A stretch of DNA of 62,116 bases from Oscillospiraceae bacterium (GCA_004555865.1 SFJO01000013.1:1-62116); one strand, 5' to 3'; shown: positions 33,204 through 43,043, counted from the stretch's first letter. Notes: generated from the sequence alone by a model not told the origin. Translations and numbers: made by a program.

Positions 33204-34548
33204 GGACCTTACCGTAGGAGAACCGGAAAAAGTTCTCTGGAAATTCTGCCTGCCGCTGTTCGGAAGCATTGTGTTCCAGCAGCTTTACAACATTGCCGAC
33301 AGCCTGGTTGCGGGCAAGTTCATCGGCGAGAACGCCCTGGCGGCGGTGGGCAACAGCTATGAGATCACCCTGATCTTCATCGCCTTTGCCTTTGGCTGCA
33401 ACATGGGCTGCAGCGTGATCGTGTCCCAGTTCTTCGGGGCCAAAAAGTTCAGCAAGATGAAAACGGCGGTGTCCACCGCCTGCATTGCCAGCGCGGTGCT
33501 GTGCGCGGCGCTGATGGTGGGCGGCATTCTGGGCTGCGATGCGCTGCTGCGGGGCATCAACACGCCGCAGGAGGTCTTTGCCGACTCCAAACTGTATCTG
33601 GACATCTACGTTTGGAGCCTGCCCTTTGTGTTCTTCTACAACATTGCCACGGGCATTTTCTCAGCCTTGGGCGACTCCAAGACCCCCTTCATCTTCCTGG
33701 CCATTTCCTCCACGGCCAACATCGGTATGGATATCCTGTTTGTTACGGCGCTGAATATGGGCGTGGCGGGCGTTGCCTGGGCCACCTTCCTGTGTCAGGG
33801 CGTCAGCTGCGTGCTGGCGGTCGCGGTGGTGTTCAAGCGGCTGAAGACGGTTGAGGGCGACGAGAAGGGTGAGCTGTTCTCGCTGCCGATTCTGGGCAAG
33901 ATCGTGGTGATCGCGGTGCCCAGCATTCTGCAGCAGGGCTCCATCTCGGTGGGCAACATCATCATCCAGTCGGTCATCAACGGCTTTGGCCCCGGCGTTA
34001 TGGCGGGCTATTCGGCGGCCGTGAAGATGAACAACCTGGTCATCACCTCCTTCACCACCCTGGGCAACGGCATCTCCAACTACACCGCCCAGAACGTGGG
34101 CGCCGAGAAGCTGTACCGGGTGAAGCAGGGCTTCCGTGCAGGCGTGAAGATGGTGTGGATGCTGAGCATCCCGCTGTTTGTGCTGTACTTCTTTGCGGGG
34201 CGGTCCATCCTGCTGTTCTTCATCAGTCAGCCCACCGCCACCGCCATTCAGACGGGCGTGACCTTCCTGCGCATTCTGTCGCCCTTCTACTTCATCATTT
34301 CGGCCAAGCTGGTGGCCGATGGCATTCTGCGCGGCGCGGGCATGATGAACAAGTTCATGATCGCCACCTTTGCAGACCTGATTCTGCGTGTGATTCTGGC
34401 AATCACGCTGGCCAAAACGGCGATGGGCGCCACCGGCATCTGGTGCGCCTGGCCGGTGGGCTGGTGCACGGCTGCGGTGCTGTCCATCGGGTTCTACCGC
34501 ACCGGTGCCTGGAAAAACGACCCGGTGCCGGAGACGGAAGCCGCTTGA
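33196..34548 (+). CDS. MATE-family efflux transporter
   Basis: 450 residues with twelve predicted membrane helices in two six-helix halves. The N-terminal PLFGSIVFQQLYNIADSLVAGKFIG and the conserved VSQFFGAKK loop are typical of the DinF/NorM-like Clostridial group that exports cationic compounds with sodium or protons. TTG 33196 is the start (AAGGAG at 33181-33186), overlapping the kinase gene. It is followed by a strong terminator. Confidence 0.93.
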   Translation: MNKDLTVGEPEKVLWKFCLPLFGSIVFQQLYNIADSLVAGKFIGENALAAVGNSYEITLIFIAFAFGCNMGCSVIVSQFFGAKKFSKMKTAVSTACIASAVLCAALMVGGILGCDALLRGINTPQEVFADSKLYLDIYVWSLPFVFFYNIATGIFSALGDSKTPFIFLAISSTANIGMDILFVTALNMGVAGVAWATFLCQGVSCVLAVAVVFKRLKTVEGDEKGELFSLPILGKIVVIAVPSILQQGSISVGNIIIQSVINGFGPGVMAGYSAAVKMNNLVITSFTTLGNGISNYTAQNVGAEKLYRVKQGFRAGVKMVWMLSIPLFVLYFFAGRSILLFFISQPTATAIQTGVTFLRILSPFYFIISAKLVADGILRGAGMMNKFMIATFADLILRVILAITLAKTAMGATGIWCAWPVGWCTAAVLSIGFYRTGAWKNDPVPETEAA

Positions 34549-34589
34549 TGGGCGAAGGCTTCATGGTGTGAGTTCCTTTGTATAAAACA

Positions 34590-34641
34590 AAACAAACAGG
34601 GCGCGGTTCCCGTTCTGGGGGAGCCGCGCCCTGTTTGTTTG
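34590..34641. terminator. Bidirectional terminator between MATE and pepF
   Basis: AACAAACAGGGCGCGG... and ...CCGCGCCCTGTTTGTT form a stem of about 20 bp between two convergent genes, with A/T tails on both sides. Confidence 0.93.
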
Positions 34642-34681
34642 CGCTGTGGGGGTTCAAGCCGCGCTTACGGCGGCCATTCCA

Positions 34682-36370
34682 TTACACCTGATGTTCGACG
34701 ATCCACTGGGCCACGGTGTGGGCCACCGGGGCGAGGCTGCCATCCTCAAAGGGAACCGCCAGCCCGGCGGCCTTTACCAGCTGGGGGTAGCTGGCGGTTC
34801 CGGCCTGGCGCACCAGGGCCAGATACCGCTGCCAGGCGTCCTTCGGGTCGGCCAGATGGGCGGCGAAGAACTGCAGCGCCACGGTCTGGGCCAGGCAGTA
34901 GTCGATGTAGTAGAAGGGGCACTCGTAGATGTGCAGCTGCCGCTGCCAGCCGGCGCCCCGGCCGTAGAAGGGCAGGTCGGCAAAGTCGATCCAGGGGCGG
35001 TACTTGTGCTCAAGCTCCAGCCAGACCCGGTTCCGCTCGTCGGGGGTCAGGTGGGGCTGCTGGTACATGATCTGCTGGAATTCATCCACAAGGCAGCCGT
35101 AGGGCAGGAAGGACAGACTGTCCTCCGCGTGATACAGCTGATACTTGGCGGTGTCCGGCCCGAAAAACAGGTGGTGCCAGGGGCTGGTGAGAAACTCCAT
35201 GCTCATGCTGTGAATCTCGCAGCTCTCCATGCCGGGGCTGGCCAGCTCGCCGGGCAGGTGGTTTTCCATGGCCACGTAGGCCTGGAAGGCGTGGCCCGCC
35301 TCGTGGGTGAGCACGTCCACATCGCCCGAAGTGCCGTTGAAGTTGGAGAACACGAACGGGCCATAGCCGGGAATGGTCTCGCAGTAGCCGCCCTGGGCCT
35401 TGCCCGGACGGGACAGCACGTCAAAGGTCTCCCGCTGGAACATATCGTCGATGAAGCGGGCGGTTTCGGGGCTTAACGCATGGTACATCTGCTTGGCCCA
35501 GGCCAGCAGCTGCTCCGGAGTGCCGTGGGGGATGGGGTTGCCGTCCTTAAAATACAGGCCCAGATCGTAGAACTTGGGGTCGGTCACCTCCACCCGCTTC
35601 ATGCGGCGGGCCTGCAGCTGGGCAATGGCGGGCACCACGTCCCGCACCACCTGGCGGCGGTAGCGCGCCACTTCCTCCGGGCCGTAGTCAATGCGGCCCA
35701 TGCGCAGGTAGGAAAGCTCGCTGTAATCCTTGTAGCCCAGTGCCTTGGCCTGAGCATTGCGGCACTCCACCATCTGGCTGTACAGGCTGTCCAGCTCTTC
35801 CCGGTGGGCATCAAAGAAGGCGCCCTCGGCTTCGTAGGCGGCTTTGCGCACGGCCCGGTCGGTGCTCTGCTTGTAGGGGCCGAGCTGGGCCAGGGTGAGA
35901 GTCTTGCCGTCAAACTCCACCTTCACGCTGGCGTACAGCTTGATGTAGGCGCTCACCAAGCGGTTGTCCTCCTGCATCAGGGCCAGCACCCGGTCGTCGG
36001 CGCTCTTCACGGCGATCTCCATCTTTTTCAGCAGGATGTCGCCGTAGGCGTCTGCCAGGGCCTGCCGGTGGGGGCTGGCCAGAAGGGCCCGGTACAGCTC
36101 CAGCTGGATGTTGCCCACCGCGGGGGTGTGTTCGTCAAAAAAAGCGGTCTCCTCGTCGTAGAAGGGGTCGGTGGTGTCCAGCGTGTGGCGGATGTTGCAC
36201 AGGTTGGCGGCGAAGCCGTAGGCCTGGTCAGCCGCATCGTGGGCCTTATACACGGCCAACAGCTCCTCACCGGTTTGGGCGGCATTGGCCCGGGCGATGA
36301 GTTGCTTGTAGGTTTCCAGCACGGCGGGAACGTCCGGCCGCTGGTAGTTCAATTGGGAAAACGGAGTCAT
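34682..36370 (-). CDS. pepF: M3-family oligoendopeptidase (PepF-like)
   Basis: 562 residues. A cytosolic zinc metallopeptidase that cuts short peptides. The zinc motif HEAGH lies at about residue 355 (LTHEAGHAFQAYVA) with the third ligand Glu in GMESCEIHSMSMEFL; the C-terminal EERNRVWLELEHKYRPW and YYIDYCLAQ are family features. Its role is peptide or amino-acid salvage, in keeping with an amino-acid fermenter. GGAGGG precedes ATG 36370. Confidence 0.92.
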   Translation of the reverse strand: MTPFSQLNYQRPDVPAVLETYKQLIARANAAQTGEELLAVYKAHDAADQAYGFAANLCNIRHTLDTTDPFYDEETAFFDEHTPAVGNIQLELYRALLASPHRQALADAYGDILLKKMEIAVKSADDRVLALMQEDNRLVSAYIKLYASVKVEFDGKTLTLAQLGPYKQSTDRAVRKAAYEAEGAFFDAHREELDSLYSQMVECRNAQAKALGYKDYSELSYLRMGRIDYGPEEVARYRRQVVRDVVPAIAQLQARRMKRVEVTDPKFYDLGLYFKDGNPIPHGTPEQLLAWAKQMYHALSPETARFIDDMFQRETFDVLSRPGKAQGGYCETIPGYGPFVFSNFNGTSGDVDVLTHEAGHAFQAYVAMENHLPGELASPGMESCEIHSMSMEFLTSPWHHLFFGPDTAKYQLYHAEDSLSFLPYGCLVDEFQQIMYQQPHLTPDERNRVWLELEHKYRPWIDFADLPFYGRGAGWQRQLHIYECPFYYIDYCLAQTVALQFFAAHLADPKDAWQRYLALVRQAGTASYPQLVKAAGLAVPFEDGSLAPVAHTVAQWIVEHQV

Positions 36371-36461
36371 ACAGACCCTCCTTTGCGTGAAAATGCATGA
36401 AATTTGATTTACAAAGCCGAATGTTCCACCGAAAAAATACAGAGAGGAAAGAAAAAGCGGG

Positions 36462-37034
36462 TCACATCAGGGGGCAGCCCATGGCTTGGGCAATCAGGCC
36501 CACCACCAGGTACAGCGCGCCGCAGCTGATCATGGTAAAGATGGGGCTGGGCTTCTTCCAGCGCAGCAGGCAGAAGGCCCCGGCGGCGATGGCCAGCCGG
36601 AACACGTCCAGGCCGCCGGTGGTCTGGTTGACGGCCACCAGCTGCAGGATGGACAAGCCCGCCGCGGTGATGAGGGCCACCACCGCGGGGCGTAGCGCGC
36701 CCAGTATGCCCTGAAGCACGGGGCCGTCCTTCCAGCGGCGGTAGAGGTTGGCCAGCAGCGAGCCGATGAGGCAGCCCGGCAGAATGAAACCGAGGCTGGC
36801 CAGCAGCGCGCCCAGAATGCCGCCGATGCGGATGCCCACAAACGTGGCGGAGTTGATGCCGATGGGGCCGGGAGTCATCTCGGCAATGGTGATCAGGTCG
36901 GTGAATTCCGAGAGGGTCAGCCAGGGGTGCTGCACCACCACCTGACTCTGGATCAGGGGCATGGCCGCATAGCCGCCGCCCACGCTCAGCAGGCCCACCT
37001 GGAAGAAGCTGATGAAAAGCTGCCAGTAGATCAT
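36462..37034 (-). CDS. chrA: Chromate-transporter family subunit, second half
   Basis: 190 residues, one CHR domain of about six helices. GLLSVGGGYAAMPLIQ and EMTPGPIGINSATFVG are the conserved CHR motifs. Short CHR proteins come in adjacent pairs with opposite topology. It starts at ATG 37034, overlapping the upstream partner by 4 bases. Chromate export is the family label; in anaerobes the substrate may well be another oxyanion. Confidence 0.88.
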   Translation of the reverse strand: MIYWQLFISFFQVGLLSVGGGYAAMPLIQSQVVVQHPWLTLSEFTDLITIAEMTPGPIGINSATFVGIRIGGILGALLASLGFILPGCLIGSLLANLYRRWKDGPVLQGILGALRPAVVALITAAGLSILQLVAVNQTTGGLDVFRLAIAAGAFCLLRWKKPSPIFTMISCGALYLVVGLIAQAMGCPLM

Positions 37035-37618
37035 TGGCGGTTTTCCCCCTTTCCATACAGGCGGATCAGACCGCGGGCAAGGCCCACGGCGGCCGCGCTG
37101 AGAATGATGACCGCGGTGTTCAGGTTGGTAAACCACTGGGCAATGAACACCAGCGCCATGAGAACCAGATCCACCCGGTCCTTTTTGCGGACCACGTTTT
37201 TGCCCAGGCCCCAGGCCACATCCAGGATCACCGCCGCCACGCCGGCCTGCATACCGGCCAGCGCCAGGCGCACCGGATACAGCTGGCGGAACGCCTCATA
37301 GCACAGGGACAGCACCGACAGCAGCATAAACGGGGGAATCACGGTGCCCAGCACCGCCACGAACATACCGATGGTGCCGCCGATGCGGGTGCCGGTGAGC
37401 ACCGCCGCGTTTACGGCAATGGCACCCGGGGTGGACTGGGCCATGGCGGCAATGTCCAGCATTTCGTCCTCGTCCATCCAGCCAAGTTCATCCACAAAGC
37501 GGCGCTTCATCAGGGTGACGATCACAAAGCCGCCGCCGAAGGTAAAGCTGCTGATGGTCAGCATACTGGTGAACAGGGTCCACAGCCTGTTTCTGGGTTT
37601 CTGGTCGGGCGTGTGCAT
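37031..37618 (-). CDS. chrA: Chromate-transporter family subunit, first half
   Basis: 195 residues. SSFTFGGGFVIVTLMKRRFV and AQSTPGAIAVNAAVLTG are the CHR motifs. It is first in the two-gene operon; ATG 37618 follows GAGGAGGC. Upstream frames to 38020 are spurious and run through the promoter. Function as in the partner. Confidence 0.88.
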   Translation of the reverse strand: MHTPDQKPRNRLWTLFTSMLTISSFTFGGGFVIVTLMKRRFVDELGWMDEDEMLDIAAMAQSTPGAIAVNAAVLTGTRIGGTIGMFVAVLGTVIPPFMLLSVLSLCYEAFRQLYPVRLALAGMQAGVAAVILDVAWGLGKNVVRKKDRVDLVLMALVFIAQWFTNLNTAVIILSAAAVGLARGLIRLYGKGENRQ

Positions 37619-37722
37619 GGGCACAGCCTCCTCTCGTGATTTTATATGGTTCTGAAAGACGGGTTGAATGCGCCGTAAACGGCGGAAAAACGCAGGGCGG
37701 CCCCAATGCCGCATACAATCAA

Positions 37723-37751
37723 AGTATACGCTTTTTATCGAGAAAGGGCAA
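37723..37751 (-). promoter_or_regulatory. Promoter of the chr operon
   Basis: Minus strand: -35 TTGCCC (37751-37746), 17-bp spacer, -10 TATACT (37728-37723). Confidence 0.65.
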
Positions 37752-37856
37752 CAGCAATTGTGCAAACAGAAACGGAAGTGCAAATTGTAAAGTATTTGTG
37801 AAAATAGGGGAAAAGTGGAGTGCCAGCCCCGGCAGAAAGGGGCAGATTGACGAAGT

Positions 37857-37876
37857 TTTGCGCACCCATGCGCAAA
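37857..37876. promoter_or_regulatory. Dyad upstream of the nucleoside transporter promoter
   Basis: TTTGCGC (37857-37863) and GCGCAAA (37870-37876) form a perfect 7-bp inverted repeat four bases before the -35; the place suits an activator or a distal operator. Confidence 0.55.
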
Positions 37877-37879
37877 CGC

Positions 37880-37909
37880 TTGAATTTGGCCGCGGCGTTG
37901 GTTTAGAAT
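37880..37909 (+). promoter_or_regulatory. Promoter of the BMP transporter operon
   Basis: -35 TTGAAT (37880-37885), 18-bp spacer, -10 TAGAAT (37904-37909). Confidence 0.6.
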
Positions 37910-38048
37910 GGGAGCGTAGGCACGGTGTTGCATATGAGAAAGCTCCGCCGTGCCCTGTTCGTCCCGGCGGGCGGGTGGTCCGGCGGAGAAAAGAAAACAG
38001 GAATGCCCCGGCCCGCACACGCCAGGGCAAACAGGAGGAACTCATTTC

Positions 38049-39212
38049 ATGAAAAAGCTGATCAGTGCTGCATTGGCGCTGGCCATGGCCGCGATGTGCT
38101 TCGTCGGCTGCGGCTCCAGTGCCTCTTCCGCTCCCGCCTCTTCCGAGGCCGGCTCTCAGGCGGCTTCCGCCGAGGGCGCCGGTGTTCCCGCGGAGGACAT
38201 CAAGGTGGGCGTGATCCACATTGGCGACCCCGCTGCCGGTTCCGGCTACAGCTACGCCCATGACCAGGGCATTGTTGCCATGCAGCAGACCCTGGGCCTG
38301 AGCGACAGCCAGATCATCCGCAAGAACAACATCAGCGACTCCGACACCACTGCCATTGAGAACGCCATGATGGAGTGCATCGAAGAGGGCTGCAACATCA
38401 TCTTCGCCACCTCCTGGGGCTACATGGACACCTGCGAGAAGCTGGCTGAGGAGTACCCCGACGTGCTGTTCTGCCATGGCACCGGCTACAAGTCCAACGG
38501 CACCAACTTCAACAACTACTTCGGCCGCATTTACCAGAGCCGCTACCTGTCCGGTGTGGCTGCCGGCCTGAAGACCGAGAGCAACATGATCGGCTATGTG
38601 GGCGCCATGGGCCAGGAGAACGGTGAGGTCACCAGCGGCATCGACGCCTTCGCCATGGGCGTTGAGAGCGTGAACCCCGATGCTAAGGTCTATGTGAAGA
38701 TCACCAACAGCTGGTACGATCCCGAGGGTGAGAGCCAGGCTGCCAAGGCCCTGATCGACATGGGCTGCGATGTGATCGGCCAGCACTGCGATACCCCCAA
38801 CCCCCAGCTGGAGGCCGAGAAGGCCGGTGTGTGGGGCGTTGGCTACAACTCTGACATGACCAAGGATGCCCCCGGCGCCGTGCTGTGCAGCGTGGAGTGG
38901 AACTGGGGCGCCTTCTACACTCAGGCCGTGCAGAACGTGATCGACGGCACCTGGGTGATCGGCGAGCACGTGGACAACTACTTCGGCGATATGGCCGACG
39001 GTCTGGTTGTTCTGTCCGATCTGTCTGACCTGTGCGCCGACGGCACTGCCGACGCGGTGCAGGCTGCCGAGGACAAGATCCTCTCCGGCGAGTGGGACGT
39101 GTTCGACGGCAAGACCGAGATCGAGGACAACGCCGGTGAGATGCACACCGTTGAGGGCGCGGACTACGGCTCCATCAACTGGTACTACCGCAACGTGGTT
39201 CAGGCTGGCTAA
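38049..39212 (+). CDS. BMP-family nucleoside-binding lipoprotein
   Basis: 387 residues. A signal peptide with lipobox FVGC (Cys near residue 21) is followed by a Ser/Ala spacer and the BMP (PnrA/Med-like) domain, with KVGVIHIGDP, TSWGYMDTCEKLAEEYPDV and YFGRIYQSRYLSGVAAG. It captures nucleosides outside the membrane for the ABC importer encoded next. CAGGAGGAACTCATTTC gives the ribosome binding site and fixes ATG 38049. Codon use is highly biased, as expected for an abundant binding protein. Confidence 0.93.
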   Translation: MKKLISAALALAMAAMCFVGCGSSASSAPASSEAGSQAASAEGAGVPAEDIKVGVIHIGDPAAGSGYSYAHDQGIVAMQQTLGLSDSQIIRKNNISDSDTTAIENAMMECIEEGCNIIFATSWGYMDTCEKLAEEYPDVLFCHGTGYKSNGTNFNNYFGRIYQSRYLSGVAAGLKTESNMIGYVGAMGQENGEVTSGIDAFAMGVESVNPDAKVYVKITNSWYDPEGESQAAKALIDMGCDVIGQHCDTPNPQLEAEKAGVWGVGYNSDMTKDAPGAVLCSVEWNWGAFYTQAVQNVIDGTWVIGEHVDNYFGDMADGLVVLSDLSDLCADGTADAVQAAEDKILSGEWDVFDGKTEIEDNAGEMHTVEGADYGSINWYYRNVVQAG

Positions 39213-39272
39213 GGCTGCCGCGGTTTGGACGGTCGGTTTGGCTTCGGCCGCTTAAAACAAATCAGAACACCC

Positions 39273-39302
39273 AAAGGGCGGCCAGCAATGACCGCCCTTT
39301 TT
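39273..39302 (+). terminator. Attenuating terminator inside the BMP operon
   Basis: AAAGGGCGG (39273-39281) pairs with CCGCCCTTT (39292-39300), followed by more T's. It should let more binding protein than transporter be made. Confidence 0.82.
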
Positions 39303-39389
39303 CTAAGGCAGTGCCGAAGAATTCGGCGCCCCGGCGGCTGCGGCCCCTGGGCAAGAGCGGCATTGCCCAAGGAACGAAAGGAGAAGCCC

Positions 39390-40901
39390 ATGGAGCAAAC
39401 AGAACGCATGGCCATCCGGTGCAGCGGCATTACCAAAACCTTCGGCGAGGTGGTGGCCAACGACCAGATCGAGCTGTCGGTGCGGTTCGGCGAGGTGCTG
39501 GCCCTGCTGGGTGAAAACGGCAGCGGCAAAACCACCCTGATGAACATGCTGTCGGGCATTTATCATCCGGACGCAGGCAAGATCTACGTGGAAGAAAAGC
39601 CTGTGTCCATCAATTCCCCGGCCGATGCGCAGGCACTGGGAATCGGCATGATCCACCAGCACTTCAAGCTGGTGGAGGTGTTCAGCGCCATGGACAACAT
39701 CGTGCTGGGCACCCCCGGCAAAAAGCTGGGCCGCAAGGCGCTGGCCGCCAAGGTACGCGAACTGTGCGAGAACTACGGCCTGGAGATCGACCCGGAGAAG
39801 CCGGTGTATGAAATGAGTGTCTCGGAGAAGCAGACCGTGGAAATTCTGAAGGTGCTGTACCGGGGCGCGCGCATTCTCATTCTGGACGAACCCACCGCGG
39901 TGCTGACCCCGCAGGAGACCAACAAGCTGTTCAACATCCTGAACCAGATGCGGGCGCGGGGCTGCGCGGTGATCATCATCACCCACAAGCTGAACGAGGT
40001 GATGGCCATCAGCGACCGGGTGACCATTCTGCGCAAGGGCAAGAGCATTGACACGGTGGCCACCCGGGAGGTGAACGCCGCCCGGCTGACCGAACTGATG
40101 GTGGGCCACGCGGTGACCCTGTCCATCCGCCGACCGGAGCCGCAGAACGTTTCCACCATTCTGAAAGTGGTGGACCTGACCGTGGCCCGCCCCGATGGCA
40201 GCCTTGGCCTGGACGATGTGAGCTTTGAGATCCGCAGCGGCGAGATTCTGGGTGTGGCCGGTGTGGCCGGCAGCGGCCAGAAGGAGCTGTGCGAGAGCAT
40301 TGCGGGCCTGACCCCTGCCCAGAAGGGTGCGGCGCTGTACCACAAGGAGAACATCCTGGGCAAGGCTCCGCAGGAGATCATCAACCTGGGCATCAGCATG
40401 AGCTTTGTGCCCGAGGACCGGTTGGGCATGGGCCTGGTTGCCGGCATGGGCATGACCGACAACATGCTGCTGAAAAGCTACCGGAACGGCAAAGGCCCCT
40501 TTGTGGACCGATCCCCGGCCCGCCGTCTGGCCAGCAAGCTGGTGGAAAAGCTGGGCATTGTGACCCCCGGCATTGAAACCCCCGTGCGTCTGATGAGCGG
40601 CGGCAACGTGCAGAAGGTGCTGCTGGGCCGGGAGATCGAGTCCAACCCGAACCTGCTGATCACCGCCTACCCGGTGCGCGGCCTGGACATCAACTCCAGC
40701 TACACCATTTACGACCTGCTGAACCAGCAGAAGGAGAAGGGCGTGGCCGTGATGTTCATCGGCGAGGATCTGGATGTGCTGCTGCAGCTGTGTGACCGCA
40801 TCATGGTGCTGTGCCACGGCAAGGTGACCGGTGTAGTGGACGCCAAGACGGTGACCAAGGAGCAGATCGGCCTGATGATGACCGGGGAGGTGAGTGCATG
40901 A
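39390..40901 (+). CDS. Nucleoside ABC importer, double ATP-binding protein
   Basis: 503 residues, two ABC domains in one chain (YufO/NupA/RbsA type). The first has Walker A LGENGSGKTTLM and DEPTAVLTPQE; the second has the degenerate VAGVAGSGQKEL in place of Walker A, as is usual in this subfamily. It drives import of nucleosides delivered by the lipoprotein. ATG 39390 is placed 6 bases after AAAGGAG. It overlaps the first permease by 4 bases. Confidence 0.94.
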   Translation: MEQTERMAIRCSGITKTFGEVVANDQIELSVRFGEVLALLGENGSGKTTLMNMLSGIYHPDAGKIYVEEKPVSINSPADAQALGIGMIHQHFKLVEVFSAMDNIVLGTPGKKLGRKALAAKVRELCENYGLEIDPEKPVYEMSVSEKQTVEILKVLYRGARILILDEPTAVLTPQETNKLFNILNQMRARGCAVIIITHKLNEVMAISDRVTILRKGKSIDTVATREVNAARLTELMVGHAVTLSIRRPEPQNVSTILKVVDLTVARPDGSLGLDDVSFEIRSGEILGVAGVAGSGQKELCESIAGLTPAQKGAALYHKENILGKAPQEIINLGISMSFVPEDRLGMGLVAGMGMTDNMLLKSYRNGKGPFVDRSPARRLASKLVEKLGIVTPGIETPVRLMSGGNVQKVLLGREIESNPNLLITAYPVRGLDINSSYTIYDLLNQQKEKGVAVMFIGEDLDVLLQLCDRIMVLCHGKVTGVVDAKTVTKEQIGLMMTGEVSA

Positions 40902-42001
40902 ACCAGAACAAAACCACCAGCCGCGAGCCGCTGTTTCATGTGGTGAAGCGGCCGGAGCGCAGCGGCCGTCAGATGCTGCTGTTCCGCCTGGGCGCAGTGG
41001 CCCTGAGCATTCTGGCCGGCGGCCTGTTCATTCTGGCCATCGGCTACAACCCCATTGAAATTTACGGAACCATCCTGAACGGCGCGTTCCGCAGCAAGAT
41101 CGCGGTGCAGAGCACCATTAAAATCACCATTCCCCTGTGCATCAGCGCCCTGGGGGCCACCCTGGCCTTCAAGATGAAATTCTGGAACATCGGCGGCGAA
41201 GGGCAGATCATTATGGGCGGCGTATTTGCCACCTATTTTGCGCTGTTCCACGCCGATTGGCCTCATCTTCCCCTGATGATCGTCTGCTTTCTGGCGGGCC
41301 TCATCGGCGGCGGCGTGTGGGGCTTGATTCCCGCGCTGTTCAAGGTGAAGTGGAACACCAACGAGACCCTGCTGACCCTGATGCTGAACTACATTGCGCT
41401 GTACATCATCAGCTGGCTGCAAAACGGCCCCTGGCGTGACCCGGCGGCCAACGGCTTCCCGAAGATTGCGGCCTTTGCAAAAAACGCCGTGCTGGGCAAG
41501 GTGCTGGGTGTGCAGGCGGGCTGGATCGTGATGCTGGTGTTCACGGTGCTGGTGTGGGTGTACCTGAAGTTCACCAAGCAGGGCTACGAGGTGGCCGTGG
41601 TGGGTGAAAGTCAGGACACCGCCCGGTATGCAGGCATTCATGTAAAAAAGGTCATCCTGCGCACCATGTTCCTCTCCGGCGCCATCGGCGGCGTGTGCGG
41701 TATGCTGCAGGCCTGCGGCACGGACGCCACCCTCTCCACCGGCATTGCGGGCGGCGTGGGCTTTACGGCCATCATCGTGGCCTGGCTGTGCCAGCTGAAC
41801 CCGGGCATGATCCTCGTGGTGAGCTTTTTGTTCGGCGTGCTGGAAAAGGGCAGCGGCGTGGTGCAGTCCAGCTACGGCCTTTCCACCGACTGTGCGGCCG
41901 TTCTGCAGGGCATCATCCTGTTCTTCATTCTGGCAAGTGAGTTCTTTGTGCGGTACGCCTTTGCGGGCCGCAGCAGCGCGAAGGGGGGCAAAAAAGCATG
42001 A
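40898..42001 (+). CDS. Nucleoside ABC importer permease 1
   Basis: 367 residues, about ten membrane helices of the BPD_transp_2 family (YufP/NupB). GATLAFKMKFWNIGGEGQIIMGG is the family motif. ATGA overlaps join it to both neighbours. Confidence 0.93.
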   Translation: MNQNKTTSREPLFHVVKRPERSGRQMLLFRLGAVALSILAGGLFILAIGYNPIEIYGTILNGAFRSKIAVQSTIKITIPLCISALGATLAFKMKFWNIGGEGQIIMGGVFATYFALFHADWPHLPLMIVCFLAGLIGGGVWGLIPALFKVKWNTNETLLTLMLNYIALYIISWLQNGPWRDPAANGFPKIAAFAKNAVLGKVLGVQAGWIVMLVFTVLVWVYLKFTKQGYEVAVVGESQDTARYAGIHVKKVILRTMFLSGAIGGVCGMLQACGTDATLSTGIAGGVGFTAIIVAWLCQLNPGMILVVSFLFGVLEKGSGVVQSSYGLSTDCAAVLQGIILFFILASEFFVRYAFAGRSSAKGGKKA

Positions 42002-42948
42002 GCCTGTTCTTGAAATTTCTGGTGGCGGCCGTGGCCGCCGGCACCCCGCTGCTGTTTGGAACCGTGGGCGAGATCCTCAACGAAAAGGTGGGGCACCTGA
42101 ACCTGGGCGTGGAGGGCATGATGGCCCTGGGCGCCTGTGCGGGCTTTATGACCGCCTATTTGACCGACAGCCTGGCCCTGGCCCTGCTGGCCAGCTTTGC
42201 GGCGGGCGTGCTGGCCTCGCTGATCTACGCGGTGCTGACCGTGACCTTTCTGGCCAACCAGAACGTGGCGGGCCTGACCCTGACCATCTTCGGCACCGGC
42301 CTTTCCAACTTCATCGGTGTGTACATGATCTCCCGCTCGGCGGAGGGTACGCTGAAGTTGCCCGCCAAGGTAACTGCGTCGCTGGCGGCCGTGCACATCC
42401 CCGGCCTGAGCGATGCGCCGGTGGTGGGCGAGCTGCTGTTCAGCTACAACGTGTTTGTGTACCTGGGCGTGGCGGTGGCCCTGGCGGCCGGCTGGTATCT
42501 GTACGGCACCAAAACCGGCCTGAACGTACAGGCCATCGGTGAAAACCCCGGCGCGGCGGACGCGGCCAGCATCCCCGTGAACAAGTTCAAGTACATCAAT
42601 CTGCTGCTGGGCGGCGGCATCTGCGGCATCGGCGGCGCGTACTGCAGCATGATCATCAATGGCGGCGTGTGGCTGAGCGACAGCGTGGGCGGCCTGGGCT
42701 GGATCGCGGTGGCACTGGTCATCTTTGCCGCGTGGAAGCCGCAGCTGGCCATTCTGGGCAGCTTTGTGTTCGGCGGCCTTCGGGTGCTGAAGTACTATGT
42801 GCCCACCGGCGCAGTGCCCATCGCCTTCTTTGATATGCTGCCCTTCCTGATGACGGCCCTGGTGCTGATCGTGACCAGCATGCGGGGCAGCAAGGGCAGT
42901 CACATTCCGGCTTCGCTGGGTGTGAACTACTTCCGCGAGGACCGGTGA
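41998..42948 (+). CDS. Nucleoside ABC importer permease 2
   Basis: 316 residues, about eight to nine membrane helices (YufQ/NupC type), with GEILNEKVGHLNLGVEGMM as the counterpart of the permease 1 motif. Starts within the end of permease 1 (ATGA). The operon ends at the following terminator. Confidence 0.93.
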   Translation: MSLFLKFLVAAVAAGTPLLFGTVGEILNEKVGHLNLGVEGMMALGACAGFMTAYLTDSLALALLASFAAGVLASLIYAVLTVTFLANQNVAGLTLTIFGTGLSNFIGVYMISRSAEGTLKLPAKVTASLAAVHIPGLSDAPVVGELLFSYNVFVYLGVAVALAAGWYLYGTKTGLNVQAIGENPGAADAASIPVNKFKYINLLLGGGICGIGGAYCSMIINGGVWLSDSVGGLGWIAVALVIFAAWKPQLAILGSFVFGGLRVLKYYVPTGAVPIAFFDMLPFLMTALVLIVTSMRGSKGSHIPASLGVNYFREDR

Positions 42949-42973
42949 CCGGCCGCGCGGCGAACCCTGCTTG

Positions 42974-43009
42974 AAAAGCAGCTGGGGCAGATGCCCCGGC
43001 TGCTTTTTT
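42974..43009 (+). terminator. Terminator of the BMP operon
   Basis: AAAAGCAGC (42974-42982) pairs with GCTGCTTTT (42999-43007), with GGGGC/GCCCC inside and T's after. Confidence 0.9.
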
Positions 43010-43014
43010 GCGCC

Positions 43015-43043
43015 TTGCAAAGGCACGGAAGGCGTGCTATACT
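43015..43043 (+). promoter_or_regulatory. Promoter of the second MATE gene
   Basis: -35 TTGCAA (43015-43020), 17-bp spacer, -10 TATACT (43038-43043). Confidence 0.7.

Larger units (their letters stand above)
37619..38048. other. 430-base divergent control region
   Basis: Holds the chr promoter (minus), the nucleoside-transporter promoter (plus) and a 7-bp dyad between them. No gene is visible. Confidence 0.65.
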
